From Xanthostigma xanthostigma (taxonomy: Eukaryota > Arthropoda > Insecta > Raphidioptera > Raphidiidae): DNA of 64,000 nt. Below the pieces are notes generated by a model. It was not told the origin of the DNA, did not search any database, and saw nothing but the letters and a program-made list of their open reading frames with translations. The stretch spans positions 2,418,001-2,482,000 of the forward strand of contig OY754467.1 of assembly GCA_963575645.1 (NCBI GenBank), in the 5' to 3' direction. The translations under genes and the position numbers were made by a program. Positions 1 to 10,962 of the stretch are shown here, one piece after another. How positions within the stretch are numbered: position 1 is the stretch's first letter; every line of letters begins with the position of its first letter.

Positions 1-60
1 GTCTGTGACAAATGTACAGGTACCAGAGTCACTTAATTTTAATTTAAATGACTGATGTTT

Positions 61-553
61 ATTTATGTTTTGTAAAATATCACTATAAATTAGTATCCAG
101 TATCGCCAGTCACTTTCCGCTGACCACAACTTCTGACAGACGCTTTAAAGCTCAGAGAATAATTAATGAACTTCACTTATTTTTAAATGCTTGATTTTTA
201 TATATGTTATTCAGACAACTATTGCAAAGTTATACTTCAACAGCCAGACAAATTGTAATGACCAAACATCCCCCCAGACGTAAAAAATACATGAAGCTCT
301 CGCGCTCATACTAACAGCTGACTATTTTTTACGTCTGGGGAAATGTTTGGTCATTACAATTTGTCTGGCTGTTGAAATATAATTTTGTAATAGTTGTCTG
401 AATAACATATACAAAAATCAAGCATTTAAAAATAAGTGAAGTTCATTAATTTTTCTCTGAGCTTTAAAGCGTCTGTCAGAAGTTGTGGTCAGCGGAAAGT
501 GACTGGCGATACTGGATACTGATTTACAGTGATATTTTACAAAACGTATATAA
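61..553. repeat. Long foldback (inverted-repeat) element
   Basis: Two arms of about 230 bases (61-289 and 323-553) are near-perfect reverse complements around a loop of about 33 bases. The outer ends read ATTTATGTTTTGTAAAATAT on the left and the matching complement on the right, and the inner ends meet at TTTTTTACGTCTGGGG. A few substitutions and small indels separate the arms, so it is fairly young. No reading frame of note lies inside. It is probably a foldback-type non-autonomous DNA transposon; the family is not recognised. Confidence 0.85.
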
Positions 554-1460
554 ATATCATCCTATAAACAAAGCGGCATAAATTTTTTTAAGCATTTTTT
601 TACCATTTTGAAACTTTTTATGCTTGAATATAAGTAGTATAAGGAAACTAGCGTCAAAAATTGATTGTAGAAAAACCTATTTGTTTTTTGTACCGTTTGA
701 ATTTCTGTTAAAACAATACATAAAACAGACATTAATGAAGCGTTCGTAGTCATTAAATTAATTAATGTTTTATTACGTAATGTTTTTTAATATTTAAGTG
801 AATTAAATTATATAATTATAATTTTAAAAATACCACCGATTATGAAATATATCGAGATATTTAGCATCTGCAGTGAACATTATCTAGCACCTATAAATCG
901 TAGTGATGTTCACGTTTTTTTTAGCATTTAGTTTTCTTGTATTGTTAAAGAACACTTTTGTACTTGATAAACATTTTTTTTAAATAGACTGTGTATTTTA
1001 CACTATACACGTTAAATACAGAAGTGAAACTTCTATAGTTGCATCGTATAACACGTCAACCTCTGCTAACTTTGCCCGTCGCCATACTTCAAGTTTCGTA
1101 CGTAACTTGGAAGTAAAATCGGATCACTACTTTATCGGCATAATCCATGATACGCGGTGACAAGTGATAACGTTGCTGGCAAAAGCTAATATCTTTATGT
1201 ACGTTTTTACATGCAGCCAACAAAATTATAATATAATATGTTAAATTGATTATTAACATGAAATGTGTGCAAAAACACGAATGTATCATTAACTAGGTGG
1301 AGTTTTCAGACTTATGTATAAATTATTGCTTTATATTATAAATTATAATATAAAATGAACTTACAATGATACCAAACTAAAGCTTGTCGTCCACTTGTCC
1401 ATCGCGGCTATAGAGTCGGATACATGCAAATATATGGAAATGCACACACCGAGCAGGCCG
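554..1460. other. No gene or recognisable repeat seen
   Basis: AT-rich sequence with only short chance reading frames. I see no splice-bounded exon, RNA gene or terminal repeat. Confidence 0.5.
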
Positions 1461-2077
1461 TAGAGATGTCGACAAAGTAACGATACGATACGAAACTAGT
1501 CGTTACTCTAGAATACCCGAAGTAACGATTACCGATTTGAAAAGTAAATCGTTACTTTTACTTGAATGATTACTATTGATTATTGATTACTATTGATTAT
1601 TTTATTATGCGAGTATAAGGATATTCATTGAGTTCCTGCGAACCTTAAGATTTCGGAGCACTACAAAGGAGCCGCTGATACGTATAATATAAATATGCCG
1701 CCGATATCAATAGCCCTTAGCAAAATTAATTGTGTATTATTGTAATGTTGATATTTCGCAGTCAGTAATCGTCTTGTGTCGATATTTATTTTATTCAGTA
1801 CGTTTTTATACGCAATAATTAATTATTTGTTGGTTCAGACACTACGTACTACATTTTATGTATGTAACTTAAGTAATCAAAGTAACGAGTAGTTGAAATG
1901 ATTACTTAATACCCAAGTACCTATAGGTGGTAGTAACGAATACATAAAAGTAACGATAATCGACATCACTAGTATGTAACCTAAGTAATCAAAGTAACGA
2001 GTAGTTGAAATGATTACTTAATACCAAAGTACCGAGTAGTAACGAATACTTAAAAGTAACGATAATCGACATCACTA
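1461..2077. mobile_element. hAT-type MITE with 8-bp target duplication
   Basis: The element starts TAGAGATGTCGA and ends TCGACATCACTA, so the termini are inverted repeats of the TAG(A/T)GATGTCGA type. It is flanked on both sides by GCAGGCCG (1453-1460 and 2078-2085), an exact 8-bp target-site duplication as made by hAT transposases. The interior is rich in GTAACG/CGTTAC words and has no transposase, so it is non-autonomous. The right end is tandemly duplicated (see the next entry). Family level is inferred from the TSD length and the termini. Confidence 0.85.
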
Positions 2078-2079
2078 GC
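1861..2079 (+). repeat. Tandem duplication of the hAT right end
   Basis: Two units (1861-1972 and 1973-2079, about 110 bases) share TATGTAAC(T/C)TAAGTAATC through ATCGACATCACTAG. The right terminus of the hAT element is therefore present twice, and the outer copy abuts the target duplication. Confidence 0.85.
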
Positions 2080-2252
2080 AGGCCGTCTCAGCACAGCGCG
2101 TCCCAGTGCTAAACGGATTGACTAGTCGAGATCACGTCAGCATCTTTTCTATCAAAAATATCCCTAGAACTCGGTATTTTGTTCCTAATGTGGCATCACT
2201 GGCATCACATAAGTACGTACTCCATGGCTTCCTAGAACACGAAGTTACCAGT

Positions 2253-2610
2253 GTCAGAGAAGAGAGACTGTATAGAAGTTCAATCCTGTGTTATATTTGG
2301 CGATCACCCCAAACCGCAATTCCCACCCCAAGATGGCGATGCGCCGCACTCGAGCTTCAGAACGGCAACGCCAGATGGCGATAATTAATAATTTCAGCTT
2401 CACACTTTAATCATTGTATTTTCCATATTTTTTTATTGATTTAAAGGAAAAATTCGACGGAAATTATATTTATTTTCTAAGATGCTTATATAAACGCTCA
2501 AATTTACTTCTACACTAAACCTCGATCGTTCTGTCATCTAACAGAAACAAGACAAATCAAAACCGGCCACACTTTAGAAATAAACTTCTATACAGTCTCT
2601 CTTCTCTGAT
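2253..2610. repeat. Short inverted repeat pair
   Basis: About 28 bases containing CAGAGAAGAGAGACTGTATA at 2253-2283 recur inverted at 2582-2610, with about 300 bases between. They may be degenerate termini of a MITE; no clear target duplication is seen. The open frame at 2106-2384 across the left arm looks like chance. Confidence 0.45.
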
Positions 2611-2650
2611 GCCGAAAACGATTTACGGGTATAATTTAGCCTGCTTTGAT

Positions 2651-3286
2651 TTAAGGAGGTTGATGCGTTATACCAATAAATTATTGTCATAAAGGCATAA
2701 ATAAATATTTTTTTTAATATTAATTAATTATTTCAGTATTTTACTTAATGGACTAACTTTTGAATTTTTTGTACAAAGTTAGGTTAGAAAAAATAAATTT
2801 ATATAAATATGTGTATTTTACATATTTTTTGCAGTAAATAATTAAAAAACAAATTAGAAGTAATAAAAATTAAAATTAAATCATTAAAAAGTTGAAAATT
2901 CAGTTAAAATTGTCAAGAATAAAAGTCCATAATCGAAAAGTGCTAAGGTTTAATATTTTTTTTATTGATTAAAATTCTCCTAATCAAACTGGAAAAAATA
3001 TTAAAATATGCGTAAGACATCGATGCTTTACAAGTTTACATAGTTAGTTTTCGGAACTGCTGACATTATTTGGTTATTTGCAAAAAATTAAAATGTACCG
3101 TTTGTATATGCTAGGTAGACATATTTTCCATAAGACTACATGTAAAAGTTTTTTTTAATTTTTAACTTTATAAATCTCCTAATGATTTTGGATTTTTTAC
3201 AGAAAATTTTGTCATAAAAAAATCTATTAAAAAAACTTTATTTCAGATTTTTTCATTATCTTCGTAAAACGGCTCAACCTCCTTAA
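2651..3286. mobile_element. TTAA-flanked MITE, GGAGGTTGA family, copy A
   Basis: TTAA at 2651-2654 and 3283-3286 flank inverted termini GGAGGTTGATGCGTT and GGAGGTTGAGCCGTT (the latter read on the other strand). The interior is AT-rich and non-coding. Copies B (19777-20631) and C (56170-56861) share most of it. TTAA is the piggyBac target site, but the termini are not ones I can place in piggyBac with certainty. Confidence 0.8.
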
Positions 3287-3446
3287 AGTAAACAAATAAT
3301 GAAAATTTCCATAGCAAAATTAATATTAAATTCACATCAGTACGAAAGGAAAAATGGCGACGCCGGTGGTGAAAAAAGCAAACGCAATATGTGCGATTTA
3401 GTGGACAGATTCTCCCAGTTCTCCCATTTGAGGTTGTGTTCTTGTA

Positions 3447-3594
3447 TATATGTTACGGTTAATACAAGAAAGTAGTTTATTCGCGAATTAACCGGCTAAT
3501 ACCCGTATTAACCAACGTCAAGGATTGGTTAATTCGGGTAATTAGCCGATTAATTCGCGAACTAACTACTTTCTTGTATTAACCGTAACATATA
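3447..3594. repeat. Compact palindromic MITE
   Basis: Arms of about 67 bases (3447-3513 and 3524-3594) begin with TATATGTTACGGTTAATACA and its complement. The loop is about 10 bases. A small foldback element of unknown family. Confidence 0.8.
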
Positions 3595-3931
3595 GATTCC
3601 GTGAGTCTTGCCGAATTTCGTTGCGCAACCGTTGGGCGACTAGCTTAAACGCAGAGTAAACGTTGGTAAAACCATCGACATATAACGACTGGACGTGCCC
3701 TAGCTGTGTCAAATACGTTCTCTCAAGAGAAAGAGATAGCATGCTTGTTCAGTCAAGTCCTATCTCTCTCAATATAATATTGTTATCGTCCGTTAGTACT
3801 TATTAAATTCTTAAATAAATTGAAACGTTATAAATATTACAATGTCTCAAAGTAATGATCCCAGTGTTTTGTTTTTCTTCCGGATTTCTACGGATTCAGG
3901 TGCAGCCTTACTCCCGTCAAGCCAATTGCAA

Positions 3932-5242
3932 TGGGTGTGTTCTGAAATATAACCCATTGTACTGACCAGTGCTAATGACGTCATAATTGTACTGACGTGC
4001 CACCATATTGTACTGGTGAGACAGGTGTGACGTAGCATAAATATTTAACCGGGCGTGTGTGCATCAGACTTTGTCGAATTTGTTATTTAAAATAATGTCT
4101 TCTCAACAAAGTTAGCAGGTACTTTTGGTGGACGAGGGAAGTACAGTAGAACGCCGATTATCCGAATAAATTGGGACCGGGGTCGATTCGGATAATCGGA
4201 CGCAAAACATGTAGTGTCTTGCCTCTAGCTTTCAACAATAACAGTTGAAATATATCTGGACTCCAGCGAGTTCTAACTTCGACGTGTGCTGATCCCATTG
4301 TATAGGGTAGGACGGGGGAATGGCGTTCACTTAAGGAAAACATGGTGTATTTTTTAAATTATTTATTATAAATCAAAACTAAGAAGAGTAACAAAGTCTT
4401 TAATTATCGAGTAATCAACAATTTAACAACAAAAGCATCTATATATTGATTATATATTTTATGTATTGTTGACGAATTTAAACCCTACACTGGGTCTATA
4501 ATAATAAATCTATTTCTATTTCTATTACTAGTAGTAGGAAAACATTATTAAAAAAACATGTTTGAGCGGCATTGCCCCTGACTTTGGGTAATGCCGCTCA
4601 CGGTCTCATAAAGTAGTATCCCCAATCCAATCCGGCTGTTTTACTGCTTTGATCATAATTGTTTTTGATATTGTTGCGCTCAGCAAATTTATAAACAAGT
4701 TTACGCAAATCTGCAACACTGAGTCCATAGTATAGCGAGCCCAGCAACTTAACTTGTTCAGCACCTAATTAAAAATTAGATCAGCGCGGCCGCAAACAAA
4801 GAAACGCTCTTCACGGTCGCATGACGCGAGCTGACTGTCCGTTTGCATCGCTGTCTATTAGAGGCCCCCTCCCCTCGCGTTTCACGCGACATGACGTGTT
4901 GCTACGTTCCTTTTTGACAGAGTTACAGAGGTGAGCGCCATTACCCAGTGAGCGTCATTCCCCCTCCCTCCCCTAGCTTCTACACGGCAATTGTCACTCG
5001 CATTTTTGTATTCTTGCGTCCCCACAAAACTTGTTTTTATTGAAAAAGTACTTGGTTTTAATTTTTTATAATACTCTTAGGACCGATTCGGATAATTGGC
5101 GATTCGGTTAATCGGCGTTCGGCTAATCGGCGTTCTACTGTAATAATACGTCAACGCGCTGGCCAGTATATTTCGGAACGAATCAACAGTATGGCGTCGA
5201 TTCATGACGTCATTAGGGTTATATTTCGGAACACACCCAATA
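3932..5242. repeat. Inverted repeat interrupted by a pogo element
   Basis: Sequence around GTGTGTTCTGAAATATAACC (3932-3956) recurs inverted at 5217-5242 with TGACGTCAT on both sides. The two halves look like arms of an older foldback into which the pogo-like element at 4144-5140 jumped. Confidence 0.5.
4144..5140. mobile_element. Pogo/Tigger-like non-autonomous element
   Basis: Termini are CAGTAGAACGCCGATTA and the inverted CGGCGTTCTACTG, flanked by TA on both sides (4142-4143, 5141-5142). CAGTAGAAC...GATTATCCG termini with TA duplication are typical of the pogo branch of Tc1/mariner. The subterminal region repeats (G/A)ATTCGG(A/T)TAAT(C/T)GG words, probably transposase binding sites. No transposase frame is visible in about 1 kb. 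Confidence 0.8.
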
Positions 5243-5389
5243 TATCGCCAGGGTTAAGTCCAAGAGTGCAATGTCGATGGTTAACACTGTACGTATTGAG
5301 TGATTGTAACCGATGCAATTATTTTAAATACCAACTTCGATGTGTATTTTATAAATTCCTTTTTGTTGAGATTCACGACTTATTGTTTA

Positions 5390-5596
5390 TCATATATTTA
5401 ATACGCTAAGGTTAAAGATGTTTGCCTTCCTTTTTAGAAAAAACCACACAATTTCTCCACATAAATTATATATCATTTTACAGATAATTGCTTGCTCTAC
5501 TAGACTACTGACATCGACAACTAAAAAATTTATTATTGCTTTTGTTTTTGTATAAATTAATTAAAATACAGCAACGCTGAACAACGTCTGCCATCT
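5390..5596 (+). mobile_element. Helitron family 1, copy 1 (5' part only)
   Basis: Begins TCATATATTTAATACGC directly after an A, the expected Helitron 5' terminus, and runs collinear with the other six copies until TCTGCCATCT, where similarity stops. The 3' half with hairpin and CTAG is missing. Confidence 0.75.
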
Positions 5597-6082
5597 AGAT
5601 TAGAATAGGTTTCGTCTAAACTCTAAACTATTATTTGAACACTAATGCGTATGTATTTTGTTTCTGGGCTCGTTTTTTACCAGTTCACTGCCTCTTCCGA
5701 GTTAAGAAGCATGGTTTCACAAAATTAATGTTTGATATTTCCTTTGCGATCGGAATTGTATTGGTCACAATCTATGCCAAAACAACACGATAATACCTAC
5801 ATATTATGTGCAGCATACTGGCTAACCTGTAACTCCTGCATGCACGTAGAACAATGTGTACGGAATAAGTGAACGTTTTGTTATTTGCACAGTTTGTGGA
5901 TGAGGATTGTTAGACAGAGAGAAAGAGAGAGGTATACATGTTTACATACACCAGCGAAAGTATACCCGTTTCACTGCTACGTGTCAGACAGGGATGTCCT
6001 GTTATAGGTCACAAGGCATTGCACTTTTTGACAGTGTCTAAAAAGAACCGTTTTTTAGGGTTCTTTATTCAGTCGGTCTAAA

Positions 6083-6170
6083 CCAGTGGCTCCCAAACTT
6101 ATTTGACCTACCGCGTCCTTTCCATCAAAAATATTACTCAGCGCAGCTAAAGAAATTTCACTTCAAAAAG
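6083..6170 (+). mobile_element. hAT 5'-terminal fragment
   Basis: CAGTGGCTCCCAAACTT is a typical hAT left terminus (CAGTGGTTCCCAAACTT type). The partner end is not seen; the fragment is cut by the mariner-like element that starts at 6173. Confidence 0.45.
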
Positions 6171-6172
6171 TA

Positions 6173-7157
6173 CAGTGTAAACTCTATATAGCGACACTCA
6201 AGGGACTGTGCACTTTGCGGCGTTAAACGAAGAGAAGAAATAATCCATTAATATTGTTTTACTATAATATATATTTACCCATAATATATAAAAATATACA
6301 ACTGACCAACAAACACTCATACTATCACAAAGCAGCTGAGCTAAACACATGAAGATAATCCCAACAAACAAAAAAACCAATTTCTTAGAATCTTCGGTAC
6401 GCATGATTCCGACAACAAAGCAACAAAATAACAAACAAGTACTGTTTATTGCTTAATGATGACGATTTGTTGTCGCTATTTCGAGTGTCGTTATTTAGAG
6501 TGTATCATTGTATGAGCAACACGGTAATCCAACTAGAGTTAAGTAATTTCGACGTTTTGAGTGGTTTGTCGTTATATCGAGTGCCGTTAAATCAGTGATT
6601 CCCAAAGTGGTCTATATCGACCTCCAGGGGTCCATGTCAGCGGGAAAAAAATTAGGGGTCTATGAAATGAAAAAGGGGGTCAACGATAGTGAATCTCCTA
6701 ACAAAAAAAGGAACAAACTGGACATCGTTAACCGAAGAGATTTAAGATTAAATCTAACTAAATTGATGCCAAATGTTGAAAATTTATTATTAAAGCATCA
6801 GGTTCATCCCTCACACTAAAAGCATTAATTTTTTGCTTAGTTATTTTATGTAACAGAAAGTAAATTTTAATTTGATTCGTTTAATTTGAATCTAATTAAT
6901 AAATGTATAAAACTAAACATTTGTCACTACATTTCACTACCGTTATAAATTTAAATCGTTCAATGTGAGTAGCACTATACCGGTTGTCAAAAATACATTT
7001 GAAACTAATGAATTTGCAAAAAATCAATATCAGATAAGCAGGGGGCTACCCATTATCGAAAAACATGGCAAGTGGTCTACGAGACAAAAAAGTTTGGGGA
7101 CCTCTGTTTTAAGTGGTTTTTCGTTATATCGAGTGGCGTTGAATGGAGTTTACACTG
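6173..7157. mobile_element. Tc1/mariner-like MITE (CAGTGTAAACTC ends)
   Basis: Starts CAGTGTAAACTCTATATAG and ends with the inverted GGAGTTTACACTG, flanked by TA (6171-6172, 7158-7159). Subterminal words of the type GTTATATCGAGTG(C/G)CGTT occur near both sides. No intact transposase. A hAT element is nested at 6593-7106, so about half of the length is a later insertion. Confidence 0.75.
6593..7106. mobile_element. hAT-like element nested in the mariner MITE
   Basis: Left end CAGTGATTCCCAAAGTGG; right end read inverted CAGAGGTCCCCAAACTTTTT. Both match the general hAT terminus pattern. The 8-base flanks CGTTAAAT and TTTTAAGT agree at five positions, a possible decayed target duplication. Frames inside (6595-6819, 6965-7162) are short and resemble no transposase I know. 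Confidence 0.6.
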
Positions 7158-7375
7158 TATAATATGAACATTTTCGTCCCGTTTCGTCGGTTTGTTCAAC
7201 CCCGTTTCCGGCGGAACAAGTGTGTGTGTACAGTAAACTGACCCTTCTCATCCCGGATTAATTCCGACCCGTCATAAGTAAATTGTCCAGCTTATGTACC
7301 TGGCGTAACTCCGGTTAAACGTTGCGGTCGGTCAGCTTTATAAAGCTTCTTACACACATGTACTACACATACACG

Positions 7376-7412
7376 CACGTACGTATGTACGTACGTATGC
7401 ACGTACGTATGT
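7376..7412. repeat. ACGT-type microsatellite
   Basis: Alternating TACG/TATG units, a low-complexity palindromic repeat. Confidence 0.7.
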
Positions 7413-7627
7413 CGGTATTTGTTCGTTTACACGCTCTACTCTCGAAAAATAATTATCGCATTATTTTTTAACACATTTTAATCATTTTATTACTTCGCTT
7501 ATTTTTTTATTTTAATATTTCATTTTCGCAGAACGTGTTTATGAACTATGTGCATGTTTGTGTATTGTTTTTGATCTTAAAATAATTGCATGACTCCGAC
7601 ACGCTTTTTATAAATTGATAAATACAG

Positions 7628-7845
7628 TAGAACTTGTGTATTTTCAACCTATCGGGACAAGAACTCGTGTATTTTCAACGTCTCAGTCATTTTCACTTCG
7701 TGGCAGTCATCAGAACAAAATCTTTTATTATTTTGAGGTTAAAAATTGTCAAGCGTATTTTTTCATTGACTGGGAAGAGAAATAAGAACTAAAAACTTGA
7801 CAATACGTGAATAAAATCAGTTGAAAATACACAAAGTTGATTAAC
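7628..7845. mobile_element. Degenerate pogo-like MITE
   Basis: TA at 7626-7627 followed by CAGTAGAACTTGTGTATTTT. An inverted match, GTTGAAAATACACAAAGTT, lies near 7820-7840, but the outer GTTCTACTG is lost. A decayed element. Confidence 0.45.
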
Positions 7846-7958
7846 GGTCCGCCAGTTTACGTCATTCCCGCGCTCACGCTGTTTGATCAGATGAAACGAG
7901 GTAACCAAACTACTAACTTTAAGCGTCACTATTATGCAATTATAGTTGTCTTTCTGCC

Positions 7959-8367
7959 TACGAGCTGGGTGGCGTAGTGGTGAGAGCACTAGACTCGTAT
8001 TCGGGAGGTATCGGGTTCGAATTCCGGCGGGGGCAGATGTGGCTGGGGCTTTTTCCTGCTGCCTCTCGCCGAGAAACGGTAATTCCTGTATCGGCCGTAC
8101 CTTGTCGCGGTTTTTCCTCAATAATTCCAGATAAATATCGAGATGATTCCTTATTCAAGGTCATGGCCGATTACCTGTCAAACTCCTATGCTCAAAACTT
8201 GCCTACCTAATGTCCTAAAATTCCTTCATTCGGCCATTGCTATTAATTAAGCGGAAGTTTAAAAGTTTAGAAAATAACTGGAAGTGTGGTAGATGGAAAG
8301 TAGTAATGGCGTATGTTATATGACATAAAGTCGAGAAACGAACGCTAAACGCATTATTATTATTATT
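7959..8367 (+). mobile_element. tRNA-derived SINE, family A, full-length copy
   Basis: The 5' part (about 7966-8035) is tRNA-like: box A TGGCGTAGTGG and box B GGTTCGAATTCC, the latter with one extra base. A body of about 300 bases follows, then a 3' tail of ATT repeats, as in LINE-mobilised SINEs. Other copies: 60048-60475 (minus strand), a head only at 59008-59076 and a tail only at 29998-30154. The folded head does not make a sound tRNA, so it is not a tRNA gene. Confidence 0.8.
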
Positions 8368-8481
8368 GCACGCTTTATATTAGTTTCACTTGTAAGTTTG
8401 TATGTATGTATGTTTGTAATCTCCATTTGAACTACAGCAAGTGGTTTATATAGTGGTATAATATGCCAGCACTGTAAGTAC

Positions 8482-8570
8482 AATGGGTAGTCGTGCGGTC
8501 TAAAGCACGGGTCTTTGCTGACGTCAACTCTCGGAATAACGGGTCGTGGGTTCTAATCCCGTCCACACCG
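8482..8570 (+). pseudogene. tRNA-like sequence, Leu/Ser (long variable arm) type
   Basis: Contains box A-like TCGTGCGGTCTAAAGCAC and box B-like GGTTCTAATCC spaced as in a class II tRNA. The anticodon stem does not fold convincingly and the acceptor arm is poor. It is followed by an A run. Probably the head of a second SINE or a tRNA segment carried by the element inserted in the SINE A tail. Confidence 0.5.
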
Positions 8571-8609
8571 AAAAAAAAATGTTTATTTTTCGGCAAATTT
8601 TTGACAATA

Positions 8610-8912
8610 AATCGAACTAAAAAGTGGAAAATAAATATAGTTTTAAAAAAAAACTAAAAAACACGCTTTATATCAAACTAAAAAGTGAAAAATAAATATA
8701 CCTAGTTTAAAAAAAACTAAAAAACACGCTTTATATCGAACTAAAAAGTGAAAAATATTTTTTTTTTAAATAAGCTTAAAAAGCGTGGGGCGCTCGATGT
8801 ACGAAAATGTGGAACAAAGCGCCCCACGCTTTTTAAGCTTATTTTAAAAAAAATATTTTTTACTTTTTAGTTCGATGTAAAGCGTGTTTTTTAGTTTTTT
8901 TTTAAACTATAT
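8610..8912. repeat. Tandem and inverted AT-rich element
   Basis: A unit of about 70 bases built around ATCGAACTAAAAAGTG and AAAAAACACGCTTTATAT repeats about three times, then a palindrome with GCGTGGGGCGC and its complement GCGCCCCACGC (about 8785-8835) reverses the same words. It reads as the terminal, repeat-rich part of a DNA transposon. Confidence 0.65.
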
Positions 8913-8935
8913 TTATTATTAGTTGTCTTTCTGCC

Positions 8936-9446
8936 ACGGCAATTGGAGCGCAAATATTCGCTTTTCGGAATGTGTCAGCGGCTTTAAGCGAAGCTGCGGT
9001 CAAGCCACGTGGGCGGCAGTGATGCCAACCACCCGGCGCTTATAATATCGAGCTGTGTACTCTTTAAACATATGTTAAAGTTGTAAATAACCCCTGCACC
9101 GTGTTTACTTACCAAATTTAAGACACTTTGTTAGAAAGTGTAGATATACGCTAATTGTCGTCGGTCGGGTTGGTAACCGTGCACAGATGCTGACGTCACA
9201 TTGGATGCTTTTTTGTTTTTGTAAAAGAAATGCTAATTAAAACAGGCCCACTTACTGCTTTCGTGTGTTTATTGGCGTATTTAAACGCGTTTTTTATTTA
9301 GGATCTTCTTTGTTTCGAACTACTATAACAGACCGACGACGAGCCTGGTGTGGTAAGGGAATCCAGAGGTCCTAGTCGGGTCCGAACGGGAATATGAATA
9401 TTCATTTTTATTTGAGAAATATTATTCCTCACGCTAATAGAAAACG
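8936..9446. other. No gene or clear repeat seen
   Basis: Somewhat GC-richer than its surroundings (for example GTCAAGCCACGTGGGCGGC near 9000), but no exon, RNA gene or terminal repeat could be supported. Confidence 0.4.
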
Positions 9447-9773
9447 TATAATACGCGCCACGAATCTAAAAGGCTCGGAAGTTAGATGCGAATGCGGGCT
9501 TGCGCTTGTACAGTCTGTTGAAAAACTACAAACTCGCAACTCAACAAAACTAAAATAACAATAACAACTTGACAATAGCGTAGTCGACTGTACTTTAAAG
9601 CAGGAAAGCGACAAGTGACAAAGGCAACTAGCTATCACGGCCAATCACCGACGAGCGCACGTTCCGTGCAGGTAGCTGGGAGGTGGTGGGAGCCTCAACG
9701 GCTCTAAAATGTGCCTTTGCGACGCTGTTTGTGACTAACTTCCGAACCTTTTAGATCCGTGGCGCGTATTATA
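9447..9773. mobile_element. MITE with 39-bp terminal inverted repeats
   Basis: TATAATACGCGCCACG at the left and the inverted CGTGGCGCGTATTATA at the right extend to about 39 matching bases including CGGAAGTTAG. A TA duplication fits. Family not recognised; the open frame at 9429-9644 lies within it and is not a gene. Confidence 0.8.
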
Positions 9774-9861
9774 AGTAGGTACACAGTTTTAGGTGACTGA
9801 GGGAGCGTCGCCATAAACTACGTAGCTCATCGGATTTATTCACAAAACTAGCTTGAAAAGA

Positions 9862-9948
9862 CGTGTCGTGTGACACGCTTGGAAAACTATATAGTAGGCA
9901 AATCTAGCAAGGAATCTAGCAGAGTTTCTAGCCTCGTGTGCAGTGGCC
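9862..9948. mobile_element. Harbinger-like right-end fragment
   Basis: Ends CTAGCCTCGTGTGCAGTGGCC before TTA. The inverted form, GGCCGCTGCACACGAGGC, is the left end of the element at 49910-50433. The rest has been cut off by the TTAA foldback that starts at 9953. Confidence 0.6.
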
Positions 9949-9952
9949 TTAA

Positions 9953-10372
9953 GAGTATTCGTCCCAGCAAACGCCCCCTGCACCATTCATCTCAAATCTT
10001 TTCCCCTCGCCCAAAAACGGTTCGCGCTCTACCGACGCTATTTTTAAAGCTAGAGGGTTCTGGTAAACGCCAAATTAAAGACAAAGAATCAGACTACAGA
10101 TCCTTCAGGCGAATTTTTTGAAAAAAAATTCCTGAAAAAACTTACAACCTTTTGAAAAAAATAATAAGTTACGTAATATTTCACACGTAGGCGAAACTGT
10201 TTTTCAAAAAATTCGCCTGAAGGATCTGTAGTCTGATTCTTTGTCTTTCATTTGGCGTTTACCAGAACCCTCTAGCTTTAAAAATAGCGTCGGTAGAGCG
10301 CGAACCGCTTTTAGGCGAGGGGAAAAGATTTGAGATGAATGGTGCAGGGGGCGTTTGCTGGGACGAATACTC
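9953..10372. mobile_element. Foldback element at a TTAA site
   Basis: Flanked by TTAA (9949-9952, 10373-10376). The arms (9953 to about 10129, and 10201-10372) are nearly perfect inverted repeats of about 175 bases, starting GAGTATTCGTCCCAGC. The loop is about 70 bases. Non-coding. It sits exactly at the outer edge of a Harbinger-like end. Confidence 0.85.
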
Positions 10373-10592
10373 TTAACTAGCATGGCATGGGTCCCAATGC
10401 AACTTGATTCTTTTACATGAATATTGTTGAAATAATAACGAACATAATATTTTCCATGTATGTCTATTTACATTTATCTAGTTTATATATGAAGTAGTAT
10501 TATTGCGTCTCGCTTAAACTCGATTCAACGAAACGTGACAGTAATTGATGCAAGTGTTAATAGAATAGCTCTCGCACGCAGTGATTTATCAT

Positions 10593-10745
10593 TTAATGTC
10601 GCTGCACACGAGGCTGGTTTTGCGGCTAGATTTCTTGCTGGGTTTCAGGCGTGCCGTGGCGCTGAATTTCGCGATGACTTTTATGTGTTCACTTAACACG
10701 ATGCGTGTTTTGAAATTGGCTTTGTATGGTGCGCGTGCAGTTAAC
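10593..10745 (+). mobile_element. Harbinger-like left-end fragment
   Basis: TGTCGCTGCACACGAGGCTG resembles the left end at 49911, and the next bases, GCTAGATTTCTTGCTGG, resemble its subterminal region. The right end is not seen nearby. Confidence 0.45.
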
Positions 10746-10810
10746 AAAAGTAAACGTTCAAGAAATAGAATTTACGACCAATTTTCAGACACAATTAATT
10801 CATAACTAAT

Positions 10811-10847
10811 TAACGTTTCGATCCGGATATGGATCGTCTTCAGAATT
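10811..10847 (-). other. Hairpin motif TGARGA-stem-GAAACGT
   Basis: On the minus strand: CTGAAGAC, stem GATCC / GGATC around ATATCC, then GAAACGT. A member of the covarying motif family described in the findings. AATTAA-rich sequence surrounds it. Confidence 0.7.
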
Positions 10848-10962
10848 GAGCTAAAAAATATAAAAACTAATTGATAATTAGTTTATAATAGAATTATAGT
10901 TGGGAATTTTTTTTAATATCGAAAGCATATTTTTTGCGGATATTAATTAAGGATATTCGGCA

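Larger units (their letters stand above)
7943..8935 (+). mobile_element. SINE insertion with 16-bp target duplication, later interrupted
   Basis: TAGTTGTCTTTCTGCC occurs at 7943-7958 and again, identically, at 8920-8935. Between them lie SINE A (7959-8367) and a second element (about 8368-8910) that sits inside the (ATT)n tail, because ATT units occur on both sides of it. The long perfect duplication is the mark of target-primed reverse transcription. Confidence 0.75.

Noticed and set aside
2106..2384. 92-codon frame
   Set aside because: No domain; it spans one arm of an inverted repeat and begins within 30 bases of the end of a hAT element.
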